From positions 186,001-250,000 of the forward strand of contig VXBP01001149.1 in the NCBI GenBank assembly GCA_013400115.1: a stretch of DNA of 64,000 nt. The letters run 5' to 3'. The notes below the pieces were generated by a model. The model searched no databases and was not told the DNA's origin. It saw only the letters and a program-made list of their open reading frames with translations. The translations under genes and the position numbers were made by a program. The stretch is from Rhinopomastus cyanomelas. Lineage: Eukaryota > Chordata > Aves > Bucerotiformes > Rhinopomastidae. The first letter of the stretch is position 1; each line of letters starts with the position of its first letter. Below are positions 1-11,760 of this stretch, in pieces.

Positions 1-497
1 CCTAACAATGTGGAACTCTGTACCCAATTTTGGGTTCCTCAGCTCAAGACAGACAAGGATCTACTGGAGACAGTCCAGCTCAGAGCTACAAGGATGACTT
101 GAGCACTTTCCCTAGGAACTTTAGTTTGAGAAAAGAAGACTTAGAGGAAATCTTATTATATCTATAAATATCTGAGGGATAGATGTCAACTAGAAGGGGC
201 CAATTTCTTTTCTATGCGCCATAGTAACAGGACATGGAAAAATGGATATAAACTTGAACATAGTAGTTTCTACCTCAACATGAGGAGAAACATTTTTACT
301 GTAAGGGTACAAAGTATTGGAACAGGCTGCTGAAACAGCTTGTGGAGTCTCCTTCTCTGGAGACTTTCAAAACCTGCTTGGATGCAGTCCTTTGTGATCT
401 GCCCTTGGTCATCCTGCTTTGGCTGAGCAATTGGACTAGATGATCTCTAGAGGTCCCTTCCAACCCCTAATACTCTATGATTCTATTATTCTATGAT
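1..497 (+). repeat. CR1 LINE, 5'-truncated copy with complete 3' end
   Basis: This is the 3' part of a CR1 non-LTR retrotransposon. It holds the decayed end of ORF2 (the reverse-transcriptase protein) and the short 3' UTR. The wording from about 310 (aacaggctgctgaaacagc) through 'ggactagatgatctctagag' near 434 to the octamer tail at about 473-497 (ctatgattctattattctat) is diagnostic of the family. The left boundary lies outside the window. Stops and frame changes break the ORF2 remnant, so it is dead. The tail is closer to ATTCTATG than to the ATTCTGTG seen in the copies at 12336 and 23380, so it may belong to a slightly different subfamily. Confidence 0.93.
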
Positions 498-3400
498 CTG
501 AGCGTGACAGAAGAGCACACTACTGGGAGTCAAGATCCACAGCGAATCCTGAGAGGCAGAATTATGTCTTTAGAATTAAATTATGTGACATAATGCAGTT
601 ACAACGCAAATATTTAGCTCTTAGGGAAGGACCTGATAAGAATAAACATTTGAATTTTGTTGTATTCTAATAACTTTCTCAGCTGATTTGCAGAAAATAA
701 TTGTACTTCACCCCAAAGTACCATATACATGGAAATAAACTTTAATTAACAATGAAGAGTACCCTTTGTGACCTCATTTAATACAGTCTTGCTTAAAAAC
801 CACAGAAGATCATTGAATTCTAGCAGACTAATCTACATCAATATTCAATCTCCAATTTCTACAGGTTTAGTGCAAAATATAGTCTAAATTACAGTTTAGT
901 CACTCAAGAAAGCCATCAGCTAGGGTCCTCTTACAGCAGTTGAGTATTTATTATGAGTCTTTTATTGCACTTGACCTCAGTCAAATACAGCTGGGTGAGG
1001 TTTAGCCCAGCGTTATTAGACAGAACATACAGTTCTAAGTAAGGTCCATTGTTCTCATTTTTTTAGAATAACCATTTTTCATACTTTAATGCCTTTAAGG
1101 TCATTACTGATGTAAACATTCAACTCCTAAGTAGTTTTCATATAAAGGTGGGCAGTAAAGCAAAATGAATCAGAAAAATACTTTCTAGCTGGCACTATGG
1201 CTCCAAAGGTCAATAGTCTCAATTTTTCTTTAGATGAAGGGTAGGTTTCCAAGACAAAGAAGTGTTGTTACTTGAATTTGCTTACTCTGTAGGACTGTTA
1301 CCTGAAGAAATAAAGATCTGGATGTGAAATCAGCTTGCTGCTTTGTTGTAGGAAGTTGCTCTGGTTTAAAGAGACACTCTCAAGGAGCTGGTCTGTAAGC
1401 CCCTGGCTGTTCCAACCTGACTGTTTCACTCAGCCAAAGATACTAGATCCAAGCTAGAGTCATGCCATTTTTTCCCATATCCCCACATCAATTTCTGAAA
1501 GCATTGGATAGAATATATGACTGGGGAATTAGAAGGCTTGAAAATGTCTGTGGAAGTAATGAGTATCTGTGTTACCATATATCGTTTCTGGCCTTATGTA
1601 TTCTGCTTCTTATAAATGCTTTTATGGAGGCAGTGGCCCTTCTCGGGTACTGTCATCTGCCTCTGACCTATTTGACACACTTCCTAAAGGATTTAATCTC
1701 ACTAAAGTACTGAGATATTGCTGCTGGAGGCGACAGATATTTTATGAGTTCTAAATTCAGGAATATTATCACTAGGCACTGTACTAAACCAGAAAGCAGC
1801 TATTAAGCTTTCTATCTCCTAATGCAGTGTTTGAAGTCATATGCTGATATCCCTGGAATGGTGTCAGATTGAATCTCCTGGACCCTGAGCTACTGGTCTA
1901 TTTTATTGGACAGCTTCTCCACAGCTATTAGTGTGTTTCATGTACACTGGTTGGTGTTCTGCATCCCACTCTCTTCCTCAGGCTGTTGACTCTCAGCATT
2001 TTTGTGTTTGTGACCTAATGGTTTATTTTTAGTTCTGCTTGCACGACTGTAGTGATTTCTGCCTTTTCTGTTTAGCTCTTAAAAGATAACTGGCCAAGAA
2101 ATAATTCATTGCTTTCCTGCTAAACTTTGCCAAATTCACTTAATAGAATTTAGAAATCTGAAGCTTGCTGGGGACACTGATGACCTGTGTGTGTTTGTAG
2201 TAATATATTCATACATATTGCCTTATGCTCTCAATTAGAAAGCATTCATTCACCTTTTCATTTAGAAAAAGCCTTAATACTTTTATTGTTTATGACAGGC
2301 TTTGAAGTTCAGAAGGGAGAGGGCCTGGGGCTAGGAATGTGTCTTTTCTTGCTCCCATGCAATTCCAGATAAGTTTCGTGGCAATACAAGCTGCTAGAAC
2401 TCACAATTTCTTTCCTTATACTTATGTTTGACACAGAAATGTTGAGAGCCTGCACAAAATAGGTGTGCATAACCTTTCCAAATGGGTGGATTAAATAGTA
2501 CCGCTCAAGGAAAATTCGGTGGCGGCAGCGGCTGCCTGGAAGCCACAGACTGACAGCCTCAGGAAGATAACTGGAAACAGGCCAGCTTATGACAAATCTT
2601 TTTTTCTTGCTCCTCAGAAGCCCAGCTGAAAAGATTGATCATTGGTTATAGCAGTCCATTCCCATGCTTTGATACAACAACTTGCCTTTGCTGCCAAAAG
2701 CATAGCACAAAGGAGATATCTGCAGCATTTTATGGACTCCACAGGTGTGATCCTGTCTGCCTGAATCTCGAATTTGTGGTGACCTGCAGTGCAGCTGAGG
2801 TCTAGACAGTAATCCAGCCTGCCTGCTTCAATGGGCTGCCTACGCCTCTGTGTGCCTTTTGACCTTGACACGTCATCATGCTTGTCCCTGCATGTTGTGA
2901 AGTGCACACTGAAAAGACAGCAGTTGATTTGCCTGTCTATGCCCTGCTATGATCCAGGTGCAAGTGTAGATGGCACATAAAGTCCTCCTGGGATCCAAGT
3001 GGAAGCCCACAGGAAGCAGTGTATTCCGTAGTATAACTAACCACACCAGAGGAAGTGGTGGCAGTCCAGGTTTTTTTATAATTGTCTTAATCAAGGTTTT
3101 AACATTTAGAAAAGAAATCTGATATTAAAGGCTGCTCTTCAGTCAAGGAGCAAGGTTATCCATGTGTGATCCACATCAGCCCAAAGAGTGCACTGGCTAC
3201 TAGCATAAAACTAAGATTACTTGAGCGTGTTTTCCAGCTGGTTGCAGGACTCCTACATGTCTGGCTTCGTGGTGGCTCAGCTTGTAAAGAAGAGATTAAA
3301 ATCTGGTTATACAGGAGAGGAAAAGACATTGCCTTTATGCGGTGTCTGTGCAAGAGTCTATCACTAAAGCACAGCCATCAGGCATGGGAGATGATGTACA

Positions 3401-5766
3401 AGCAGAACAGAAGCTAGGAAGAGGACTCCTGCTTCCTGAGTGGATTCTCCATCTGGTAAGGGATAAGTGGCACCTCCTTCTCTGCTCCCGTCAGAGCCCC
3501 ATTTCAGAGGTAGACTAGATAGAGGTGCTTGCCACTTTCCCATCAGTCCATGTATGATTTGGTGAACTACACTGCTCTTTAGGTGTGCCTGAATAAAGTG
3601 AACCAGATACCCTTCAGCAAGCCTCAAAATGCGTCTTGTTCTCTTTGATGACTGAATATGAAACTTAAACAGTTTGGTTAGGTGAGTTGGACTGCATGCC
3701 TCATTTCATTTCTGGGATGCAATTCTGCCTGCCAAGATGGACTTGCATCAAAAGGAACTGCAAGTACTGTCAAGAAGGAAGTGAAAAAAATGTCAAGGAG
3801 ATAAGATATCTTTGGCTGTAACGTCAAAAAGTTAATCAATGGCTAAACAATTGACTGGGGAAATGTTAATTACTGGTGCCAAGCAAGTTGTGCAGGGTAC
3901 TTTCTAAAGCTAATAATCAACGATCAGTATAAACTTTCACTTTAGAAAATCTGGAGAAAAGTGAAGGAGAAGGAGAGCTTGTGAGGCAGCAGCTTCATAT
4001 AGTAGAGGTGATCAAAAGGTGGCTCTTACATAATGGATCAACAACCAGGCTGCCCCAAAGGCTGTGAGGAATAGCAAACTGAATATGAGCACCAAGCTCA
4101 CACAGACTTTTTGTTCCTGCTTGCCATGCGCCTGCAGTAGAATTACTAACGAGTTTCTCTTTGAGAAGCTGAGCTGTTTAAATCTCAAGGTTGTGGTCAC
4201 ATCTATAGGCAGGGTTTTCTGAAAGGAGCAAAGGGTCAGTGGTGTGATGCTATAGATCACTGCCAGAAGGGGGTTTGGTTAATCAGTGGGATCTCAGTTC
4301 ATGTCTGGAGACAGTAGAACAGTCCTAACTGGATTATGAGTGGGATGTGGGACCTGGCAGGTCACTGGGGCATGTGAAGACCTGGGGGCAGAATTTGAGA
4401 ACCTGGGGAGCTTTTGGTGCAGCAGAGGAGTGGCTATAACTACCAGATTTTGTCCATGTGGTGGGCTGCTGCTGGGCTGGAACAGCAAAAGGAAAAGGTC
4501 TTCTGTGTGGCAAACACTACTGGCCCTGCCACTTCATCAGAGATTGTAAAACATTCCTCCAGAGATCCAGTCTAAAGTAGTGGTTGCCACGGTTAAAGAG
4601 GCAAAGGAAACTCAGCCTGTCATCTCTCAAGAGTGTGCACAAAAGGAAGGGAAAGGCACCACTCAGCCTGAGGGTAGGATGCCCATGACATGCTTAGTTC
4701 TATCTGACAAAGTGGTGGAAGTGTCTGCCTGTAGAGCTGAAAAACAGGATTGCACCTCTGATGGCAATATCCATGGGGAAAAAGAAACCACTGCATGCAG
4801 CACAATTTGTTCTACCTTCCAGCTGAATGGAAAAGGCAAGTTTTGGAATTTATATTTAAAAAATCCCCACTGTTAACAGAGATGTTATTCAAGATTGCAG
4901 AGGCAGTGGGAAACTAGCAAACATCAAAACAATCGCTGCCCCTGAAGCTGTGATCAACCCCTTGGATGTATCTATTATGATACAGGTTTCTAGTTAAAAA
5001 AATCTGTGTGGCCTTTGTCCACAGGACTCAGCACATGAGGCAATTGCCACAACACGTAAGCAACTGTCACCAGAAAACCCACTTGCATATAAAGATAAAA
5101 ATTAAAGAATTCATTTCAGCACGGGTAGCTGATCATTACCCAAAAAGTCAGTGGTAGCCTCCAGATAAAAAAACCGAACCATTATTCATCCAGAAACCCT
5201 CAGGACTGAAAAAACACACCTAGTTAAACAGAAAAATAAAATGTTAATGTGTCTACACAGCCTTATTGCTGAAATATGTATTGCTTTGCTAAATAAAGCT
5301 GACACTGTAATATTGCAGAAGTGATTAAGAGCCTGCAGTGTATTCTTCCAGTGGAAAAAGCTATATATAAAGGAGAAAGTAAACAGAATTTTTAGTTCAT
5401 TTGGCTCTATTCATAGTCTATGTGATAAATGACTACAAGCCCAGATGTCCCAGCACACTGCAAGCCAGTTAAGTCACCTTTAATGTTTACCTTATTTAAT
5501 AAGGTTGCTTCAAAATGACACAAACCAGAATTTTTTAAACAGTCCGAGGGATTATTTATTGTGGGTTTATTGGTCACATGTTGTGCCACCTTACTGCCAG
5601 CTGCCGAGCTACTCTACAAGAAGTATACTAATACCATCCAAATATCACTGCTCCTTGTAAACAACTTCAAATGAAAGGGGTCGTCAGGTGGTGAGAGCTG
5701 TGGAGAGAGGCAGAGTGCAGTTCAAGAGGCAGACGGTCTATTAATGTGAGAGCCTCGTGATCAAAC
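498..5766. other. Unique-looking intergenic or intronic DNA, no gene recognised
   Basis: No exon, RNA gene or repeat is recognised in this 5.3 kb. The longest ATG-initiated frames are about 60-98 codons (for example 4580-4876 plus and 2614-2907 minus). They show no domain, overlap open frames on the other strand and have no family I can name. Composition is AT-leaning, with several AATAAA-like hexamers that are unremarkable in such DNA. Confidence 0.5.
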
Positions 5767-5848
5767 TCATAGAATCGTAGAACATTAGGGACTGGAAGTG
5801 ACCTTGAAAGATCATCTAGTCCAATCCCCCTGCCACAGCAGGATCACT
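5767..5848 (-). repeat. CR1 LINE 3' tip (about 80 bp)
   Basis: Reading on the minus strand, this ends in a short octamer tail (on the plus strand 'tcatagaatcgtagaaca'). The CR1 3' UTR wording 'agatcatctagtccaatccc' lies just inside it. The copy stops immediately beyond an inverted repeat, CCTGC at 5829-5833 and GCAGG at 5838-5842. The same stopping point is seen in the copy at 46176. No ORF2 remains. It is a severely 5'-truncated insertion, or the tail of an insertion whose upstream part has been lost. Confidence 0.9.
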
Positions 5849-7689
5849 AATACTTTTTGCCTAGGTCTGTACTGCTGGATCTGATAACAGTTTACAGTCT
5901 TGTGGCTGCAAATTTACATCAGATTAGAACACATAGGCACACGTTCTTATCTCGTCTCTTCTTCTTCTCCTTTTCCCCTTCATAACCCATTCCCTGCAGC
6001 AAATAAGCTGAGGCCAAGGGTGCAGAGCAGCAGCAGCATGACAAGAGACAGCCATGTCACAGGGCAGCCCCCTCAAAGGGCAGAGACACTTACAACAGCA
6101 GTCCTTCTGCAGGAACAATCCCCTCTGCAAGGGTAAGAGTGGGAGCTCTCCCAAAGGAAAGAGACAAACACATTTTCCTCTAGGACAATGGAGATGACAG
6201 TTAGATACCTGTAGCTGGTCTGAAAAGACACTGCCAAGAAGGGGAAAGTGAACTCGTGAAATCCACGCTCAGCAAGGTGAAGGGCTCTAGTTCCCAAATA
6301 GATCCTTTTTTTCAGAATTCTTTTCCTGTGACACAATCTTGGTTTTGCCTTATTTGCCGTACCTAGATGGTCCTTTTTCCTCAAAAATGATATTTTTAGG
6401 AGACAGAAATCACATTTTCCAGTCATCATCTTTACAACCCTGTCTGTGACTGTTTCTGACTCAGATTCTGGGGTCTTTTTTCAGGTAGAAGCCCTAAAGT
6501 CACCCTGTAGCCCTGCTCAGCAATACTAGATGTCTCTGAAATTTCCTTACAATTACATATTCTCCTGCTGACAGACTGGAAAGTGAAACAGAGTAAGTAG
6601 AAGGCAGACTACTGTGGGATGCCTTCAGTTGGGATTTATGGCTTCACATAACACAGTGCCGAGACAATCTAAAACAGCCATTGTCCTGCATCTTGGGCTT
6701 TACCACGCTGCCCTCTTCCATGGGACACAGTCATTTTATTCTAGCCTTACGACTATGCTATCTCACCCCTTTTGTTGGGTTAGGAGGGTGCAATGGCCCA
6801 GAAGTGACAGGCAAGGGAATAGTACATCTGAAACTGGGTGGAGCATGGGACTGTTCTTGGTCAGGCACAGGACACCCCTAATGTGCAAATTGTCTGAAAT
6901 TGCCTGCTACGTGCTAAGGTTCTTCTGCTCCATGCTGTCCTAATCTCTGTACTTCTCTCTTTCTTCCTTGTTGTCAATGCTGCAACACCAAATCTTCCTC
7001 CTGTTCCTCAGCCTCATTTCTTTCCCCCCACCCCGTGTACCAGTTCAACTCATTAATCCAGCAGAAAGTTCTACACATTTTTCACTCTGCTACTTTTCTG
7101 CTACTTGAGTTAGTCCAACTCAGGAGGACTGGAAAGGCAGCAGAGGTACTGGTTTACTATGTATAGGTAGGTGAGTGCTGCCAAGAGATGATGAGAGCAA
7201 AGGGCTGGGGTCATCTCCATTTGGTGGCAGAAAGTTTAGTTGAGCATTGAGGTCTGTCCCATCTGGTGGCACCAGAAATGTAAAAATGTTGATTTTCAGC
7301 CCCAGGTGAGCAAAAATGTTTGAGGTTGAAATTTGCTTGAAGTTAGTTTCCTTGGTGAGAGCTTCTTACAAGAGTGGGCCTCACAAGTACCATCGCAAGA
7401 ATGGTCCTATGTCAGTGAAACCACTTGAAATGCACTGACAGCTCTATCGATAGGACCAATATCTTGGAAGTCGCTATTGCTTTATAACAAAGAGCAAGCT
7501 TCTACGAGATGTATATTTCTTTTGGAGAGGGATAGTTAATTTGATGTAGTTGTGTTAAAATCTGATGAGTCTGCATGTTCTTAATATTTCTTTTTAATTT
7601 TCATGCTCTTAAGCTTAATATAAAAGCTAAACTTTGCAGCTGGCTGAGATTTAGCACAAGACTGAGCAAGGGACTAAGTGGAAAAGTCT
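5849..7689. other. Intergenic DNA, no gene recognised
   Basis: This holds a pyrimidine-rich run (about 5948-5998) and overlapping open frames of 60-118 codons on both strands (6073-6429 minus, 6614-6943 plus). None shows a recognisable domain. I see no repeat boundaries or RNA-gene signals. Confidence 0.5.
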
Positions 7690-7964
7690 CAGAGAGAAGT
7701 CTTTATGTTGCTCAGCATTCTCCTTGACAACATCTTTGTGCCCCCTTCACAAAGGAACCTGAGTCTTTGTTTTTCCTCTTAACCCTACCCCTAACTGTAG
7801 TCAAGGACTGGGATTTACACAAGAACATCCTGCCCTGGCCTTTTATTTTTACCCAAATATTCTGTGTGCAGCCCATTTGTGGTCCCCTAGGCTTTGTCTC
7901 ATATTTTGCATTAACTGTAAACCTGAAAGTGGTTGAAGCCTTTACCCTGGAACGTTCTTTTTGT

Positions 7965-8153
7965 TCACAGAATGTTACAGGTTGGAAGGGACCTTGAAAG
8001 ATCATCTAAGTCTAACCCACCCTGCTGGAGCAGGGTCAGCCCACAGTACCTGGTATACCCAGACTGTCTGAATATACGCTGTCCTACGTGCGGCTCAAAC
8101 CCACAGCCCTGGGAATTCAGACTCCTGTGCTCTATCAACTGAGCCAGCCAGGT
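7965..8153 (-). mobile_element. SINE with tRNA-Lys-like head and CR1-derived tail
   Basis: On the minus strand, 8153 to 8081 aligns over its whole length (about 73 nt) with vertebrate tRNA-Lys(CTT) as I remember it: TGGCTCAGTTGATAGAGC in the D-arm and GTGGGTTTGAGCC in the T-arm. The anticodon position reads CTG rather than CTT. A linker (about 8080-8045) follows, then an 80 bp CR1 3' tail ending in 'cattctgtga'. Both Pol III boxes are intact by eye. The tail begins at the CR1 hairpin (ACCCTGC 8019-8025, GCAGGGT 8030-8036). Imperfect flanking duplications, 7951-7961 and 8159-8169 (9 of 11 identical), may be target-site duplications. The layout matches the tRNA-head/CR1-tail SINEs known from turtles (tortoise Pol III/SINE) and passerines (TguSINE1, whose head as I recall is tRNA-Ile-like). 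It looks like a CR1-mobilised SINE, but the family is not identified. Confidence 0.8.
8092..8146 (-). promoter_or_regulatory. Internal RNA polymerase III promoter (A and B boxes) of the SINE
   Basis: The A box is at 8135-8146 (minus-strand TGGCTCAGTTGA, matching TRGYNNANNNG). The B box is at 8092-8101 (minus-strand GGTTTGAGCC, against GGTTCGANNCC). Spacing is as in a tRNA gene. The one clear B-box deviation is C to T at the fifth base, consistent with CpG decay. Whether it is transcribed cannot be told from sequence. Confidence 0.7.
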
Positions 8154-8875
8154 ACTCAAACATTCCTTTGACACTCTTTTTGCAATCCCATCCCAACTGT
8201 ATCACAAGTGTCTTTTCAGTCTTCCCTGAAAATGGCCACAGAATTAACCCCATCTGTGTCCAGAACAAACAGACAAATCAAGAAATAATTCTTATGTTGC
8301 CCTAATTACCCCATAGCAGCCCCTTTGCTGCTGCATTCCCAACTGTAGACCCCTAGGCTTTGTCTGTCTTCTTGCCCTAACCCTAGTCGTGTGCTGAACA
8401 TTGGGCCAAGACTCCGGATCACATCCCAGACAGAAAATTTCTTGGAAGAGAAACCTTTTTGTTGTCCAAGCATTTCCTCAGTAGCCCCTTTGCCATGCCA
8501 ATGCTGCCAAAGCCCTGGGCTTTATCTCTTTCGTAACTTCAAGCCTACCATAAATGTGTTTCCCATGTTAGAAAATAAAAACCAAGGGTAGCCTCAGTGA
8601 AGACCCTCTCAGGGAAGAATGTTCATCTTAGCACTTGTCTGGGTTATGGTTATCTTTGGGACTCAAGTAAGAAGACAGGAAATACCTAGATCTGCCACAG
8701 AAGAACAGTAGTAATTAGGCTGCCAAAACCAATTAATGTTGCGTTGTGGTTTGGGATCTTGTTCTAAGGCTTAGTGTATGTCCAAGTTTAAGATTGTGGT
8801 ATGATTAGGAGGTTAGGAGGAAGACAGACTATAGCAATTCAATTGGAGAAGGGCTGGCAAGAAGCTAACTTGGCA

Positions 8876-9545
8876 GATCACGGGATCACGGAATCGTCAG
8901 AGTTGGAAGGTACATCAAGAGATCATTAAGTCCACCACCTCCACCAAAGCAAGACTGCCTAAAGCACATTGCACAGGACTGCATCCAGGTGGGATTTGAA
9001 TATCTTCAGAGAAGGAGACTCCACAACCTCTCCTGGCAGCCTGTTCCAGAGCTTTGTAACACACACTGTAAAGAAGTTTTTTCCTTATTTCTAAATGAAA
9101 CTTCTTGTCTTTCTGTTTGTGCCCATTGCTCCTTGTCTTGTCATGGGGCACAACTGAAAACAGTCTGGGTTCATCCTCCCTACAGCCACCCCTCAGATAT
9201 TTATAGGCATGGATAAGGACTGTACCAGCTTCCTCAAAGTTTTCTCATAAAGAGAGATTCTCCAATCATCTTTGTTGAGCTCTGCTGGACTCTCTCCAGT
9301 CGGTTCCTGTCTCAGTAGTTCCGTTCCCAGTTTGAACTGGGGACCCCAGAACTGTACACAGTACTCCAGATGTGGCCTCACCAGGACAGAGTAGAGGGAA
9401 GGTCTCTAGCCCTACTGACCACACACTTCTGAATGCACCCTAGAATACTGTTGGACTTCTTGGCAACAAGGGCACAATATCGGTTCATGGTCAGTCTACC
9501 TGGACTACAGTATCTTTCTCTGTGAGACTCCAGGATGATCCCAGT
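8876..9545 (-). repeat. CR1 LINE, 5'-truncated, about 670 bp
   Basis: The minus-strand tail is an octamer pair (gatcacgggatcacgg on the plus strand at 8876). It is followed by 'agttggaagg', 'gagactccacaacctctcc' and the 3' part of ORF2. Read on the minus strand, 9381-9340 gives RPHLEYCVQFWGP, the conserved block near the C-terminal end of the CR1 reverse-transcriptase protein. Farther upstream, 9340-9545 still resembles ORF2 but is frame-shifted. The wording differs from the copies at 12336 and 14168, indicating an older subfamily. The boundary at 9545 is approximate and CR1 similarity may run to about 9600. Confidence 0.9.
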
Positions 9546-11681
9546 CCTTTGCTCTCATCTCCTGGCAGTACCTGACTCACTCCAGTCTCATGCTGCTTTT
9601 TCAGTCCTCTTGAGTTGGACCAACTCAAGGACCCAGCAAAAATGCAGCACAGCAAAAAAGCATAGAACCTCCTGCTGGATTAGTGACTTGAATTGGCTCA
9701 CATGGGATGAAAAAAGAGATGAAGCTGAAGAGAAGGGCAACCCTGGAGCAAGTTCAGAACAAGTCAATGTCTGGGAAACACTTAGGCGAGATCTTTTGTT
9801 TTTGTCCAGGGCAAGGGCTGTTTGTGTTTAAAGATTTGTCTACTTTTAATCAGGAGAACGACAAAACCTATGACTCCAGTGAAGAAGTGCTGCAAAGGGG
9901 CTGCCAAGAGAAGATTTTGGCAACCAAAGGTATTCTCAAAGCCAAGGGGTCCACATGTGCCTAGGTTGTGGTGCAGGCAATGAAAAGTGTTTGCCACTGA
10001 CCAGTTGTTCAGCTTGGCTGGAGCTGGAGGTCCTTTGTAAGGCCCAGTCCACACAAAACAGTTAGTTTTGAGGCATTATAGAGACAAAGACTAAGGGGTC
10101 TTGTTGAGGCAGTTTGCCCAAAGACTGTTATGGGAGATGGCAAGCTGCAAAAGGAACTGACTCACAAGAAGTTTTTCATCCAGGAAACAGCTGTCCTTTG
10201 TTTTCTCATTTCCCCAGGACTTTCACTTGTGAGGTATCATGTTTATTTCCATTAAAACTTGCTGAGAAGTACGAAGTGCAGATGTGTCATGATGCCTTGA
10301 TATGTGTAAACTGAAAACAACATTACAAACAATACTATTGAAAGTGCTCTGCAGTTATAAAATAAAAGTTGAAATGTTCTGTAATGTCACAAAGTTTGTA
10401 ATAAAGTCACTGTAGGACTTGAAATCAAGTAAGGTAAGGATATATAAGACTCACAACAGAGATGCTAGTGTATGGGGGAGAGTGAAAGACCTTGCCAGTG
10501 ATATGTAAGACAGGAATAGCAGGAGGATAATGCTCTGATTACAACCTTTAACACAGGATGGAGTTTAAAAGCAAGCAGTGACTTATGAACACACAGCACA
10601 CTGTGGTAATTCAGGAAAAAAACCCAGTTTTTAACATGGAACTGATGGATGGCTGCAAGCTCAGTCCAAAAGCACCCATCCTAGCTCAGAGGGAACTGTA
10701 CTCATAAATAAACAGGACCGGCAATCTCTAGCCACTGCTGTGAAATCCCCACGTCTCAGAACTGAAAAGGGGCTTGCCCAGAATTCAGAGTTTCCTGGGG
10801 CATTAGAACTTCAAGTTTCAGACACTCTGAAATCCAGATTCTGTGTTCTGGCCCCAGTCATGCTGGTTTGGTTTGTCTTCTGGTTTGTAGAGCCTGATAC
10901 ATAAAGTGAAAAATAATCTGCCTCCTCCAATACATCTTCTTGGTGAGGATAACCCTAGCAAATATCTTTGGAGATCAGTTAGTTCTCCCTTTGCGCTCAG
11001 AAAATTGCCTAACACTCACGGGGGTCTCAAGTCTGACAGTATTTTCATAACATAGCTGAAGCAGGAAGCATGTGTATTAGGCTGCTGAAACAGAGCTATT
11101 CACATCCTGTTAATGTGTCCCAAACTAAATCGCTCCCTATTGTTGCACGGTAGCAATGAAATGATTGTGATGGTTATTTCTATGAGTTCTATCTGTGATT
11201 AAGTTCTCTATTGTGTACAGCTGCTGCAAGTTGCAGCCTCCTTTTCAGCTCTGAGTATCATTTGCTTTCTCTGCCTTTCACATTAAGAGGGGGCAGAAAT
11301 TCAACAGGGGGACGATCACCAGCTCACGTGGCAGCCCACGTGTACAAAGAGATGGCAACCTGGGTGACAAGCCAGCACCCAAAACAACACCCCCAGCAAG
11401 GATGAGCTGTGGAGGAAAGACTTTGATTGTGTGATGATGCTGTGTAAAATATCACACAGGAAAAAACAGATGGAAAGATTTGAAGGGGGGAAAGGGTATG
11501 TAGTAATCTGTTAGGGTCAACAGAAAGAAATAAACGTAATTTGGAAAAGGAATATGTCTGTGTATGTGTATTCTGGAACATAAGTCAGGAGTGGAGGGAC
11601 AAGGGCAGAGAAAGGCTCCAGGACTCAGCTGAGAAGCTGGGACAGGGACACCAGTATAGGAGTATCCATGGTTCGGTTTAA
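9546..11681. other. Intergenic DNA, no gene recognised
   Basis: This contains a perfect 21 bp palindrome (9609-9629) beside the end of the CR1 copy. Overlapping open frames of 60-98 codons (9535-9831 and 9707-9964 plus, 9782-10054 minus) have no recognisable domain. The rest is AT-leaning unique sequence. Confidence 0.5.
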
Positions 11682-11760
11682 AATCACAGAATCACTGAGC
11701 ATTAGGGATCTAAAGGGACCTCGAAAGATCATCTAGTCCAATCTCACCACAGGTGATGAT
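11682..11760 (-). repeat. CR1 LINE 3' tip (about 75 bp)
   Basis: This is a minus-strand CR1 3' end: 'aatcacagaatcac' tail, then 'agcattagggat' and 'agatcatctagtccaatc'. It ends just beyond the site where other copies carry the CCTGC/GCAGG hairpin. Here a different inverted repeat is present, TCACC 11744-11748 and GGTGA 11752-11756. No ORF2 remains. Confidence 0.85.

Larger units (their letters stand above)
7690..8625 (+). repeat. Decayed tandem array, units of about 110-165 bp
   Basis: Five diverged units can be lined up. Each opens with a 'gcccctttg'-like start, followed by 'cctaggctttgtct' and then a 'ccctaaccctag'-like stretch. Unit starts fall near 7740, 7870, 8177, 8317 and 8481. Examples are cccctaggctttgtct at 7884-7899 and again at 8350-8365, with a weaker version at about 8513-8526. 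A partial earlier unit end ('tctttatgttgc' near 7700) suggests the array begins by about 7690. Spacing is near-regular once the SINE at 7965-8153 is removed. Divergence between units is high, so this is an old minisatellite or satellite relic. It shows no coding sense and I do not recognise the family. Confidence 0.6.

Noticed and set aside
1462..1713. 83-codon ORF with hydrophobic stretches
   Set aside because: No domain, signal or splice context, and length is expected by chance. The same holds for most isolated ORFs of 60-100 codons in the window.
4580..4876. 98-codon ORF, possible retroviral or cellular exon
   Set aside because: No motif recognised and the opposite strand is also partly open. 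No flanking retroelement structure.
8081..8153. Functional tRNA-Lys gene
   Set aside because: The anticodon position, acceptor stem and several stem pairs are altered, and it is joined to a CR1 tail. It is a SINE head.
8375..8386. ccctaaccctag resembling telomere repeats
   Set aside because: Fewer than two full units. It is part of the tandem-array unit and recurs in altered form at about 7781, so it is not an interstitial telomere.
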